Of a DNA stretch of 64,000 nt, positions 50,801 to 58,937 are shown one piece after another. The notes beneath the pieces are model-generated. The model had not been told where the DNA came from, ran no database searches, and saw nothing but the letters and a program-made list of their open reading frames with translations. The stretch covers positions 62,001-126,000 of the forward strand of contig KN805416.1 of the NCBI GenBank assembly GCA_000818945.1, read 5' to 3'. The position numbers and the translations under genes were made by a program. How positions within the stretch are numbered: position 1 is the first letter of the stretch; each line of letters begins with the position of its first letter. The DNA is from Schizochytrium sp. CCTCC M209059 (taxonomy: Eukaryota; Sar; Bigyra; Thraustochytrida; Thraustochytriidae).

Positions 50801-53800
50801 TTGGCCGTCATCGTTAAGGTCTGCATCCACAAAGGCTTGCTCGGCAGTCTGACGCGCAAGCTCCTCGGCACTCACGTTGCCAACGCGCTCCTTGAGGGAG
50901 GGCTGCACCTCAAAGAGAACCTTAAAGGTGGAAGTCATGAGCTTGATCATCTCCGAAAGGCTCACGTATCCGTCACCGTCTTCGTCAAAAAGTGCAAAGC
51001 TTGCGGAAATGCGGTCCCCGCTCGTAGGCTCGTCACCCGCAAGAACGAGCAGGCCGGTCGACAGCTCTGAGAACGAAACGCGGCCGTTCTTACTGTAGTC
51101 GAACATGTCGTAGAGTCTGTCCATGAGAAAGGTCAGGCGGACAAAGTCGTCCTCGGTCTGGCAGGCACTCTCATCGACGAGATCATGCATCACCTCATCA
51201 AAAGACTCTCGGCTGATGTACATGTTGCTCGTCGTCTGTCTGCGCCTGAGTCGGGACCCGGGGGCACGGAAGCCATCGTCATCGTCTTCGAAATGCTCAA
51301 CAGCTGCTTCAGCAAAGATTTCGAGAAGCTCGTTCGCCGAATAGCGGTGCAGATGCGTCAGTCGACGAATCTCGTCGAGGTTGAACCAATCGGCGTCTGC
51401 GGCCATGAGCTCAGCAGCGACGCTCAGTTGTTGACCGGTGCCCTTGACGTACCACGCGCGAAACTCGTCAAGACTGAGTTTATTATCGTGATTCTTGTCG
51501 CACTCGGTCATGATTTGTGACGCAGTGCGCCGCGCCAGCTCCTCGGCCTCGAGGCCCCCTGTTTCTTGTTTCGTGCTGGGTTGCGTCGCGTACATCACTC
51601 GAAAGACACACGTCAAGTAGCGCTCAAGTTCCGAGCGGGAAATGTATCCATCCCCATCAATGTCGTAAAGTTCAAAAACGGCACGCACGCGAGCCTCGCG
51701 GGCTTCTTCGGATTGACGACTCCGGGTGTTCGGACTCGCGATATCGCTTCCATCGGCGCCGCAAAGAATGCTAATTCCGGCGCCCAACTCCTGCATATCG
51801 ACAAAGCTGTCCTTGTTCAGGTCCAAGGTGTCGTAAAGACGATGCAGGACAAGACGCAAACGATCGCGGTCGCGCTGCAAGGGGATGCCGCCCTGCATGT
51901 GCACGATGCGTTGAAAGGCTTTGAAGAAGGACTCCTTGGTAAGTCTACCCTCACTATCGGCCTGCTCGGCCAGGATCGCAAAAGCATTCTCTGGAGTGTA
52001 GCGGTCAAGCATCGTCAGACGTCGCACCTCTGCGAGCGAGATCCATGAGGCCGAGCCGTCTTCAGAATTACTGCGGGGGGTCGAAGCAGTGCTGGACTTG
52101 GATTTCCCAAGGAACCAAGCGCGGAACTCCTCCCAGTCCAGGAGGCCGTTGTTGTCGAGGTCGGCTTGCGCAAATACGCTCTCAGTAGTAACGCGAGCGA
52201 GTTCCTCGGGGGCGACGTTTCCGGCCTTGGTCCGGGTCGATGGTTCAAGGAGGAACATTATCTTGTACACGGCCGTAAGGTACTGCGAAAGCTCTTGACG
52301 ATTGATGACCTCGTCGTTGTTGAGGTCAAAGAGTTCAAAGCATGTCATGGCACGATCTTCGGGATCGCCGCTCGTGCAAAGGATGGAAAGGCCACTAAGG
52401 AGTTCTCTAAAGTCAGCACGGCCTTCACGTGGTGCATAAAGCATAAATATGGCGTCGAGCATTTTGCGGAGGCGTTCGCCGCCATCGCTTGCGCTTGGTG
52501 CGACGCCGCGGACTACAGTGTGAAAGGCCTCACGCGAGAGCAGCGAAGTACGAGGATCGACGACCTCGGAAAACATTTCGAGTAAATCTTCGACGGTGAC
52601 GCGGTCAAAGCCAGAAAGCTGCCGAGCCTCTTCGAGGCTTACGGCAGGGCCGTTCTGGTCTTGAATCGTCGATACAGCCTGGCCCGAGTCGGAGCTGAGG
52701 TACCAGCGCGAGAATTCGTCGTAGCTTAGCTGCTGATCTGCGTTTTTGTCGTAGAACAGGAAGGCTTCTTTGGTCGTCTCCCGCGCAAGCGACTCCACAT
52801 CCATGCCTTGCACAGAGGAAAGACCCTTGAGCTCGAACTGCACCGTGAAGACAGCTTTGAGCATATCATAGAGCTCATCCGGGTCGATGAAACCAGACCG
52901 ATCCTTGTCAAAGAGCGAGAAGACGGCGCGCGTCTTGGCGTCCGGAAGATGGCCCAACGGACCATTATTGGCCGTGCAGAGCACACTGATGCCGCTAGCA
53001 ATTTCTTCAAAAGAGAGGAGGCCGTTGCTGTCTTGATCAAAGATGGCCCAAAGGCGCTGGATGACGTGGCGGTACATTTGATCAGCGAGCTGATTCTGCG
53101 GCTGATCTCCGTAGGCACGCTGGCGCAGCGTTTCAAAGGCCTCGACGTAGCCCTCGTATGTAAGATCACCATCTTCATCGCGATGCCGGCCAAACTCCTC
53201 AAAGACTTGGAAAATGTCGAAGCGATCGACGCCCGTGAGCGCCCGGACCTGCTCAATATTGATCCCGCGATCGGCAAGAGAGACTGGGCGAAACTCGGCA
53301 ATGGCGGACTTGGGCGCGTTGCCAATCATGGTTGGTTTCTCCCACCATGATCGGAATTCTTCAAAGGACAGACGACCATCGTGGTCAGTGTCGGCCTCCT
53401 GGAAGCATGCTTGCGCCGTGACTTCGGCAAGCTCATCGGGGTCCATTGGCAGCCGGCCGGGTTGGGACATTTCCAGCATGCGAAATGTGCTTGCCATGTA
53501 TGTCTCCATCTCTGCGAGGCTAATGTAACCATCATTGTTGTAGTCGTAGAGCTTGAAGGCTGCGAGGACTTTGTCAGTGCGAGACCCGGCACAGAGCACC
53601 GAGACCCCCGAGAGCTCCTCAAAGTCGACGAGGCCATTGCCATCAATGTCAAAAATGCCAAATATCTTGTCCAAGTCGGCACGGACGTTGCTCGGGTCAA
53701 CGCGAATACGTTTTGTGCGCATAAGCCCCATGTAGGCATCGCGAAAGCGGCTCCGGTTAAGCGTGCCGTCAATGGCGCGATCAGCAAAGACATCGAAGAC

Positions 53801-54973
53801 GTCCTCGGCCGAGCACATGTCGAAGTGAAGCCGTCGGCTCAGTTCCATGAGCGCATTCTCCGTTTCTGGTTGAATGGAGACGGTCGAGACGTTCCCAGAG
53901 GAGTCTTGATGCATGAGTGCGTGCTTCGGTCTCTGTTGTTGTTGTTGCTGCTGCTGCTGCTGCTGCTGATGCTGCTGTTGGTGCTGGTGCTGGGACATTG
54001 CCTGCGGCGGAACAGCCACTGCGTCAGTTTGGGACGCACTCCCCGAGCTAGGCGGCAAGCTATCGGAGGAGTACCACGCGTAGAACTGTTCCCAGCTGAG
54101 TGCGCCAGTGAGAGGAACGCCAGCCTCGCGAAAGCACTGTCCCGTGGTGACCTCAGCGAGCTCCTCGGGCGAGATCTGGTAGCGATCAAAGACGTCCCCG
54201 GTACCGGCGGTACTTGCAATGACCCGAAAGACGCTAGAGAGGTATTGCTTCATCTCGCTAAACCAAATGCGTCCGTCTTGCGCGAGGTCAAACATGCTGA
54301 ACGCGAGACGGATCTTTTGTTCTTGGGATCCAGAGCAGAGAAGTGAAAGGCCAGCCACGAGTTCTTTGGCGTTGACTTTTGAGTCTCGCGCTGTATCAAA
54401 GACGGAAAAAAGGCGCCCGATGAGCTGGCCAGTTGCCATCGAGTCGCCGCGGTAGTCGTCCTTGAGGAAGTGCGAGAAGACTTGCACAAAGGTTTCTCGG
54501 GTGAGAAAACCGTCCGGGGCAAATTGCGCGAAAAGCTGCATGATCTTTCCGATGTCTTGAGCGTCGAGTTGGAACATGCTCGACACGTCTGCGGCGCCGC
54601 CGATCATCTTGCCGCCGCCAGACACCTGTAAGCTGCTCTTTTTCCCGGTACTGTGGACGCCGACCATACCGTCCTCTTCAACATCGTCTTCGACGTCTTC
54701 GTCATCATCATCATCATCGTCGTCATCGTCGTCGTCGGTAAGAATGACGTGGATATTTTTGTATGCTGCGAAGGATGAGGGATCCTGGCAAACGCGGGCT
54801 AGGTCGAAGGAGCGGCCGATATCTGCGACGAAGACGCCTTCTACCGCATCGTCGGGGAGCCCCAACGAGGCGCAAAGAAGCTCCTTGAGCTCCTCCTCGG
54901 TGGTCCCCGCGCCGACCCAGAGCGATTTGGCGAGGCCGTTCCAGAGGAACTTGACCGACACGGGCCGCACCAT
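44831..54973 (-). CDS. Giant multi-EF-hand calcium-binding protein (about 15 modules)
   Basis: 3,380 residues in one intron-less frame from ATG 54973. The first about 80 residues (VSVKFLWNGLAKSLWVG...IHVILTD) look like a small ubiquitin-like fold, followed by an Asp/Glu run. The rest is built of about 15 modules of roughly 200-230 residues. Each starts with a helix of the type 'LSxxEIRxLTGxxRYxxxDIFExFA', then has several EF-hand loops (DxDxNGxVDFxEL, DxDGDGxISxxEM, DxNxDxxLSxEEF) and ends in a Trp after EEF. The domain order is like neuronal-calcium-sensor/calcineurin-B-type four-EF units joined in tandem. A poly-Gln tract lies between modules 1 and 2 (DNA about 53930-53995). Several loops have lost acidic residues, so not all bind Ca2+. 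No signal peptide or membrane segment. Role unknown; a calcium-dependent scaffold or elastic protein is inferred. Confidence 0.9.
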   Translation of the reverse strand: MVRPVSVKFLWNGLAKSLWVGAGTTEEELKELLCASLGLPDDAVEGVFVADIGRSFDLARVCQDPSSFAAYKNIHVILTDDDDDDDDDDDDEDVEDDVEEDGMVGVHSTGKKSSLQVSGGGKMIGGAADVSSMFQLDAQDIGKIMQLFAQFAPDGFLTRETFVQVFSHFLKDDYRGDSMATGQLIGRLFSVFDTARDSKVNAKELVAGLSLLCSGSQEQKIRLAFSMFDLAQDGRIWFSEMKQYLSSVFRVIASTAGTGDVFDRYQISPEELAEVTTGQCFREAGVPLTGALSWEQFYAWYSSDSLPPSSGSASQTDAVAVPPQAMSQHQHQQQHQQQQQQQQQQQQRPKHALMHQDSSGNVSTVSIQPETENALMELSRRLHFDMCSAEDVFDVFADRAIDGTLNRSRFRDAYMGLMRTKRIRVDPSNVRADLDKIFGIFDIDGNGLVDFEELSGVSVLCAGSRTDKVLAAFKLYDYNNDGYISLAEMETYMASTFRMLEMSQPGRLPMDPDELAEVTAQACFQEADTDHDGRLSFEEFRSWWEKPTMIGNAPKSAIAEFRPVSLADRGINIEQVRALTGVDRFDIFQVFEEFGRHRDEDGDLTYEGYVEAFETLRQRAYGDQPQNQLADQMYRHVIQRLWAIFDQDSNGLLSFEEIASGISVLCTANNGPLGHLPDAKTRAVFSLFDKDRSGFIDPDELYDMLKAVFTVQFELKGLSSVQGMDVESLARETTKEAFLFYDKNADQQLSYDEFSRWYLSSDSGQAVSTIQDQNGPAVSLEEARQLSGFDRVTVEDLLEMFSEVVDPRTSLLSREAFHTVVRGVAPSASDGGERLRKMLDAIFMLYAPREGRADFRELLSGLSILCTSGDPEDRAMTCFELFDLNNDEVINRQELSQYLTAVYKIMFLLEPSTRTKAGNVAPEELARVTTESVFAQADLDNNGLLDWEEFRAWFLGKSKSSTASTPRSNSEDGSASWISLAEVRRLTMLDRYTPENAFAILAEQADSEGRLTKESFFKAFQRIVHMQGGIPLQRDRDRLRLVLHRLYDTLDLNKDSFVDMQELGAGISILCGADGSDIASPNTRSRQSEEAREARVRAVFELYDIDGDGYISRSELERYLTCVFRVMYATQPSTKQETGGLEAEELARRTASQIMTECDKNHDNKLSLDEFRAWYVKGTGQQLSVAAELMAADADWFNLDEIRRLTHLHRYSANELLEIFAEAAVEHFEDDDDGFRAPGSRLRRRQTTSNMYISRESFDEVMHDLVDESACQTEDDFVRLTFLMDRLYDMFDYSKNGRVSFSELSTGLLVLAGDEPTSGDRISASFALFDEDGDGYVSLSEMIKLMTSTFKVLFEVQPSLKERVGNVSAEELARQTAEQAFVDADLNDDGQLSYEEFTRWIQTSKTGNAVQNLVVQAPSFVSMDEIRSLTKIDRYAAEDIADQFQEFANSNGEIDKEGFLAAFQEIIAEATNGEPMPMAQQTRLRVVLDRLFEIFDLDKNGLIDHRELNAGLSILNPSIDMDAKAQMAFELWDLDGSGGISLSEITQYLTSVFTLLYETQPGLAENVGSSAVDLAKATAQEIFDSNGLTSDEEIDYPTFKEWYSQGEGASLTKFTESVPMVLSLGEIRKLTRFDQYLPNEIFELFAERCPDGTIDRHTFEQVFRDISLARAPAFSSGEMDRLHLVINRIFHAFDTDDSGSIEYTDLAAGLSILAGGGKDMRAESCFALYDLNGDGMISKPELLAFLNAVFRVMFALQPETQRRLGNVEPDALAKASMEELFREMDVNHDQLISWGEFKRWWDSDTSTSAVAPGMTVQPTSPGSPSGISLSMSPPPPPPSASLPTSQRSGPGAASASMTTKVSLADARRLTGLEHMDAADAFEEFAMEALDGELDRASFTGVFQRIMSRQPKFRLTPDEQERAAVVVAQLFEIFDQDDNDKVDFLELASGLSVLCKGGEKGGHGAAEAAFRLYDQDGTGSVSRQSMEWYLTSVFRLMLETQEGADLFMGSMAAEDLATVTTDEIFQEADLNNDDELSFEEFRRWWESDSTARAMSKVVGSASSWLSMDDLKRITGLGKWSQRDIFEEFALVVDEDGLLNPSSFKSVIAKFVSKADLSERDQQLLPMVYDALFKVFDADGSGAVDFAELSAGIALLSRDTAHRKAQAAFSLFDADEDGLLDEDEIQRYLLSVYRLYLSTSPEAQALAGGLSAEELATSTAAQVIADFDTDGDGKLDFQEFLRWMDSDEGVSTQASEEPHTSSEDKGQIIMGVSVNDDAVSPDWLSIEQVKAITGFGERHVQELFEVFASFTNSEGVLDRESFEQAFNKLVPQRARTPEDEGKLNLVRMRLFYIMDADGNGVVDFSEIAAGLILLAGGEGGDAHSKMEELFALYDYEGTGFISREGMKTILLAMFKVIFELDPDGARRAGGASPEDLATACTDSIFELADTNHDNQLSFEEFGVWFEKDPEFFASLGPKAREGTSAKATATVMASSGDGPIIMGVSVHDDAVSPDWLSIEQVKAITGFGERHVQELFEVFASYTNGEGVLDRASFEQAFNELVPERTRTPDDEAKLNLVRMRLFYIMDADGNGVVDFSEIAAGLILLAGGEGGDAHSKMEELFALYDYEGTGFISREGMKTILLAMFKVIFELDPNAARRTNGASPEDLATACTDSIFELADTNHDNQLSFEEFGVWFEKDPGFFASLGQSEGAAVKATATVVTSSGDGAVIMGVSVHDDAVSPDWLSIEQVKAITGFGERHVQELFEVFASHTNEDGVLDRASFEQAFNELVPERTRTPEEEAKLNLVRMRLFYIMDADGNGVVDFSEIAAGLLLLAGGDGEDAHSKMEELFALYDYEGTGFISREGMEKILLAMFKVIFELDPNAARRTNGASPENLATACTDSIFELADTNHDNQLSFEEFGVWFEKDPEFFAGLGRSGAESGTRKESSGKVASSGGSPSKTSVSLDDARRVTGLGKLTTSEVFQQFALATNEEGLIDRNSFEKTVKEIVSEKVPQQSREDANLLKSVTDKLYQAFSPDDSGADFAMVSAGLSILTQDPRDVKISQAFGLFDLDGDGFISRDEMETYLHGVFAALASLAPSQFPEGISPLQLAQATTETAMEEADLDGDDRISLEEFTLWFGAGGGGALFGDARTVATVANEEAVRAGGTPTSKVQARPTSASPSKAKGDASVKLKGLAEVKRLTKLENLQLQEVLDTIHSVVKTDTMDFDQFMAVFLMLIEQGGGHKSYADEKASVEVARALFGVFDSNHDSKVDQRELAAGLSILCSGSAEEKVVAAFSLYDANKDNNVSVEEMTSYLTAVFKVLFAADPEAAKGMGVNPTQLAMITTEQCFIESDADNDGLLTFEEFSNWYKKNQQA
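46105..48184 (-). repeat. Three near-identical tandem modules inside the EF-hand gene
   Basis: The DNA from about 48180 to 46105 holds three copies with periods of 696 and 690 bp (landmark 'DDAVSPDWLSIEQVKAITG' at about 48150, 47454 and 46764). Copies 2 and 3 agree over long stretches even at synonymous positions (for example 46865-46985 against 47575-47695), unlike the other modules, which share only the protein pattern. Confidence 0.85.
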
Positions 54974-56500
54974 GACCGACGGCGTCCTGGCGCTCTGCCT
55001 AGCTGCCCCTGCCTGTCCTTTGTGCCCTCGACGCTCGCGATCCGCGCCCGACTGGATGTCGTCAAGGCCGGGCGGGCTTTCTCCCGCTGGCTGGCTGGCT
55101 GGCTGGCTGGCTGCTTGGATGGATGGATGAAGCGCGCACGCACGCGCACGCACGCGCACGCGGCTCGTCGCCTCGCGCGCCCGCGCACGCTCGCTCGCTC
55201 GCACGCGCGCGTCCCGCTCGCTCGCCGTTCGCGCGCTGCTTGAGGATTTGATTTAGACTCGCGCTGCTTTTCCCTCTTTCTTTTCCGAGTCCTTCCAGTG
55301 TTTGTTTCGTGTTTTCTGATTGATCTCGCAGTCGGCGTTGGACTGTTTGGTTGTTTGAATCTTGATTTGAATTTGAATTCGAATTTGGAGTTGAGTTCGA
55401 ATTTGGATTTACGTAGTACTACAATGATTAGATATTTTTTTTCGCTGGATTTTTTTTTTTGTGCGCGTCGTGGCTCCTTGTTCCACCGTCCGCCGCCGCC
55501 CCTTGCGAGGCGCCATTCTCCACTTGCGCCCGCGCATTCTCCACTTGCGGCAGGGGCTGGCAGCGAGCGGCCCTGAACCAGCGAGGCAGGAAGAAAGAAA
55601 AGAAAAGAAAAAAGATATTGAAAAAAGAATCGCCGAGCTCTGCGACGCGGCCTCGCGCTCGAGCCAACCTCTGGCAGGGCTGGCTCTCGCGCCCGCCGCG
55701 GCGACGCGCGAGGCACGGAGACCGCGGCCTTCCGCAGCTCTCCGCAGGCTGCGCGTTCCCTCTTCTCCCCGTCGGACGACCGCAGCGCGAGCCAGGGCCG
55801 GGGCTAGACCGGCTGCGGCTGCCGCGGCAGCAGAAGAGCGGCGTCGGAACAGCCGCAGCCGGGAAGAACGGAAAGAACGTTCGATTTCGCCGAGGGCGGT
55901 CGCGTTCTGTTCTTTTTCAACAACGCAAAACGGTGAGGCCCAGCGAACCCCGCGCGCGCGATGAGCGAGACGAGCGCGAGCGAGCAAGATGCGCTTGCGC
56001 GAGGGGGGGGGTAGAAGGAGACGGAGGGCGCAGATGCTGATCAGGGGCGAGGACGGCAACGCCCAGCGCCTGTTTGGAAACTTTGGACGCGGAGCGAGCG
56101 GAGAGACCCGACATCGCCGACGGCCAAGTCCTGGGCCTCTTTCTACGAAGCTTACCCTGTTTGGAGTAGGCCTAGAGGAGCACCATAGTATATATACTAC
56201 AATAAAAACGACTTCGAGGCCCGCGCGAGGTGTAGAAAAGCCTTGCGACTCGTGACCGTCAGCGAACGGTCTCTCGCCTGCTCCAGCTCAAAGTTCAAAG
56301 TCCAGATCAGGCTCAGGCTCATCGCCCAAACTTTGCAGCGGCAGCGGTTCGCAGGGGGCAGAACCCTACCCAGGCTGGACTTGACTGGACCAGTCCGAAC
56401 TAGACGTGGCTGGGCTGGGCTGGGCTAAGCTCCTGCGCTAAAAAGCTTAGCGCGTTATACTTCGGGCGAAATAGAAGTTCGATCACCAAGGGCCAAGACC
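54974..56500. repeat. Divergent spacer between the EF-hand giant and the seven-helix protein
   Basis: 1.5 kb without a supported gene. Contains GGCT and GGAT tetramer runs at 55086-55130, CGCACGCACGCG repeats at about 55136-55165, CTCG runs near 55190, an alternating GAATTTGAATTC stretch at 55355-55410, G9 at 56003-56011, a TAGGCCTA palindrome at 56167-56174 and a palindromic AGTATATATACT at about 56187-56198 that could act as a TATA element for the gene at 56501. Long open frames on both strands are low complexity. Confidence 0.55.
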
Positions 56501-57343
56501 ATGAAGGAGTCGCCGAAAACCCCGCGCGCTGCCAAGCCCAGCGAGCTTTCGCTGATCTCGACAGCGGTCGCCCCCGTGTTCTTTGTTGCAGCCATCGTCG
56601 GTCTCGCTGCCAAACTTAGCGACTTGGCCGATGCCACGCTCGACAAGAGACCGCAGCCCGAACCGGAATGGGAGTCAGGCGGTCTCGTGCACTCCATCGG
56701 CATTTTTCTCATCGTGTACGTATGCATCCTCTGCATTTCGCGATCAGCGACCTCTGGAGCCTACTATATGTGCGAGATCCTATGGGCATGTAACTCCTCC
56801 ATGTGCATGGCCAGTCTTGGCATGATCACGCAGCGCCCGTTGCTAGTTGGTGCTGCAACGACAATGGTCAGCATCGATCAGATCGCCTGGTACATTGATT
56901 GCGTGGGCTATCTGATCACGGGAAAGTTTCCCATCGGCGTCGCCAAATATCTTGTGAGCGATGAGCTTACGCGCATTCAATTTTGGACATCTTTCCACCA
57001 TCTCTTTTTCCTTCCTCTCTGTTTCTACTCGCTGCGGCATATCGGCATGCCCAACCTGAGCTATCCGCTGTGCGTGCTCGTGACATCTGCGCTTGTCTGC
57101 GCCGCGCGGGCGACCACGCCTTACGCTGTCGACGAAGGCGACAAAGTCAAAACCTTTAACATCAACCTCGCATATGAGTTTTGGCGCGACGTTGAATTGC
57201 CGCTCGTTCACCGCATGGACCTCCAGCCCGCCTATCTCTACCTGCCGTACCTTCTTGGGTTCTGCAACATATATTTAAATGGCGTGCCTGTGGCCTTGCT
57301 TTATGTCGCCCTCAACAAGTTCCGCGACTTCATGCTTGCCTGA
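56501..57343 (+). CDS. Uncharacterised seven-helix membrane protein
   Basis: 280 residues from ATG 56501 (GACCATGAAG context). Hydrophobic helices lie at about residues 18-40, 65-90, 95-113, 116-140, 160-180, 188-208 and 245-270. Conserved-looking polar or aromatic groups sit inside the membrane region: SIDQIAWYIDCVGYLITG, FWTSFHHLFFLP and FNINLAYEFW. A buried Asp/Trp pair followed by a His-rich helix and an N-x-N motif recalls small bacterial multi-helix membrane proteins of unknown function, but that is a by-eye impression. No signal peptide. Not a receptor or transporter family I can name. Convergent with the PIERCE-like gene. Confidence 0.7.
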   Translation: MKESPKTPRAAKPSELSLISTAVAPVFFVAAIVGLAAKLSDLADATLDKRPQPEPEWESGGLVHSIGIFLIVYVCILCISRSATSGAYYMCEILWACNSSMCMASLGMITQRPLLVGAATTMVSIDQIAWYIDCVGYLITGKFPIGVAKYLVSDELTRIQFWTSFHHLFFLPLCFYSLRHIGMPNLSYPLCVLVTSALVCAARATTPYAVDEGDKVKTFNINLAYEFWRDVELPLVHRMDLQPAYLYLPYLLGFCNIYLNGVPVALLYVALNKFRDFMLA

Positions 57344-57660
57344 GGGCCTGGCGTCATCATGATCAAAAGAAGAATGTTTGATCCATTGTATCGAATTGAA
57401 ACACGGCCACGAGCCATTTCGTTTTGGTCAGCACGAAAAAAAAAAAAAAAAGAAGTCGGTCGATGGGTCTTTCTTCATTTTAGTTCCTTTCTCTTGTAAT
57501 AAAAAACGCAAACCAACCAGCTCATGACGATGACACTTTGAAAAAAACTTCGACCAGGGGAATGGTAAATGGCATGCGCCACTTCCCCCCCCCCCTTTTT
57601 TGGTTTACATGCACAACAAAGAATTGCCAGATTGTTCTCCTTTTTTCTTTCCTGTTTTTC
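57344..57660. other. Convergent 3' spacer
   Basis: 317 bp with A16 at 57436-57451 and C11 at 57585-57595. No gene is seen. Confidence 0.6.
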
Positions 57661-58263
57661 TCACGCCTCATCATGGTAGCGATGCTTTGCAATGGTCGTA
57701 TTGAGCCCACAATCGCGCTGCATACCGGAAAGGAACGTGTTTGTGAACTGATTCATGTGCGGGTACAGCTTGGTGTCAAACTGAGGTTTCTTGGACCCGA
57801 TATCGTTCGAGGTCGTCGTATAAATCTTGTGCTCCGGCTTGCGGGCAAGCTGATAGTTTTGAAATGATAGATCAACGGCATGCTTGGACTTGTTCGGGGG
57901 CGCGGGGCCATCACCGTTCCGGGTGACATGCTTGGCCGCCTTGACAGACTTGAGGTCTTCCATCGCAGAACACAACGTGTTCTTCTCGTATCCAAAGCTG
58001 CCATACGCCTGGCTCGTAGACTGCCAAAACGTGTTTACGAACTCCTTGTCTTCATCGCTCTGATTCATCTTGGTGTTGGCCTTGCGAATCTTTTCGCTTG
58101 GGTTGGTCTCATAAGACGGTCTCCATCCGTAAATTTTGCTCGACGGCACATAAAAAGCTGCCGATGATGGCTTCCTCGATCGAGGCATCGTCGTTGTTGC
58201 CTGCATTTCATCTGGCTGCGACAACGGCTGTGCCTCCTTCTCCTCTTCCTCGCGCCCGCTCAT
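57661..58263 (-). CDS. Small protein resembling PIERCE/CFAP-type ciliary microtubule inner proteins
   Basis: 200 residues from ATG 58263; the frame is open 31 codons further but only from TTG. The C-terminal half contains TTSNDIGSKKPQF, then YPHMNQFTNTFLSGM and RDCGLNT. This matches the layout of PIERCE1 (a 'TSNxxYGS' element, then 'YPxxNxFSxxL' and 'RNxxLNT'). A second, weaker element STSQAYGSFGYEKNT lies in the middle, and the N-terminal part has FYVPSSKIYGWRP. The protein is basic, without membrane segments. PIERCE proteins sit inside doublet microtubules of cilia, which would suit an organism with flagellate zoospores. The assignment is by motif pattern only. It diverges from the pyrophosphatase gene. 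Confidence 0.45.
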   Translation of the reverse strand: MSGREEEEKEAQPLSQPDEMQATTTMPRSRKPSSAAFYVPSSKIYGWRPSYETNPSEKIRKANTKMNQSDEDKEFVNTFWQSTSQAYGSFGYEKNTLCSAMEDLKSVKAAKHVTRNGDGPAPPNKSKHAVDLSFQNYQLARKPEHKIYTTTSNDIGSKKPQFDTKLYPHMNQFTNTFLSGMQRDCGLNTTIAKHRYHDEA

Positions 58264-58937
58264 GTTTAGGTGGCGCTTTTCGCTCGCTTGCTGCAACTTG
58301 TTGTGGATCGACTGCGTTTGCCGGTCGGCACGTCTAAGCCGATGAAACTGAAGCAACGCAGCGCGATGCAGTGCAATGTAATGTAATGCAATTCAATGCA
58401 ATGCAATTCAACTCGGCGCTACGCAACCCAAATCGAAGCTAAGCTTATGCTCGACTTCTGCACAAAGAAACAAATACACCAGCAAGGAAAAAATCAACCA
58501 ACCAACAAATAAACGATGAAAACAAACGAACCAGAAACGAAGCCAAACCAGTCACCCTTCTGGTCAGCCAACGCGCTGGCACGCGTCTCCTCCCTGCTTC
58601 CTTTCTCCTCTCTCGTGCTCCCCTTCCAGTCCTCGAGACCCCGAAAAGTAACAAGGTAGGCCAAACAGAAGCAGCGAAAACGAAAAGGGCCTATGAAAGG
58701 TCTAACGGATATCTCGCGGAGGAAGGGGAACGCACCTGACCTATGGCTGGCACTGCACGGCACTGTGTGGGCCCTGCTTGCTGCGAGATGCAAAAGAAGA
58801 AGAAGAAGATCCGGCCACAGCGACCGAGAAGACCCGCGCTGCTGCAGAGGTTGGTGTCCTCCGCCCGCGAGTTTACCTGTTTCCTCCCCCCCCCCCCCCC
58901 CCCCCCCCCAGCAAAGAGCTTGAGAGATTAGAAGAAG
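58264..58937. repeat. Divergent spacer with AATGC pentamers and a C24 tract
   Basis: Holds an imperfect (AATGC)n/(AATTC)n array at about 58366-58415 and a run of 24 C at 58886-58909 followed directly by AG. The tract is 28 bp before the pyrophosphatase ATG and could be the polypyrimidine tract of a 5' UTR intron. No gene is supported; the long minus-strand frame over 58494-59792 is a shadow of the pyrophosphatase. Confidence 0.6.
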
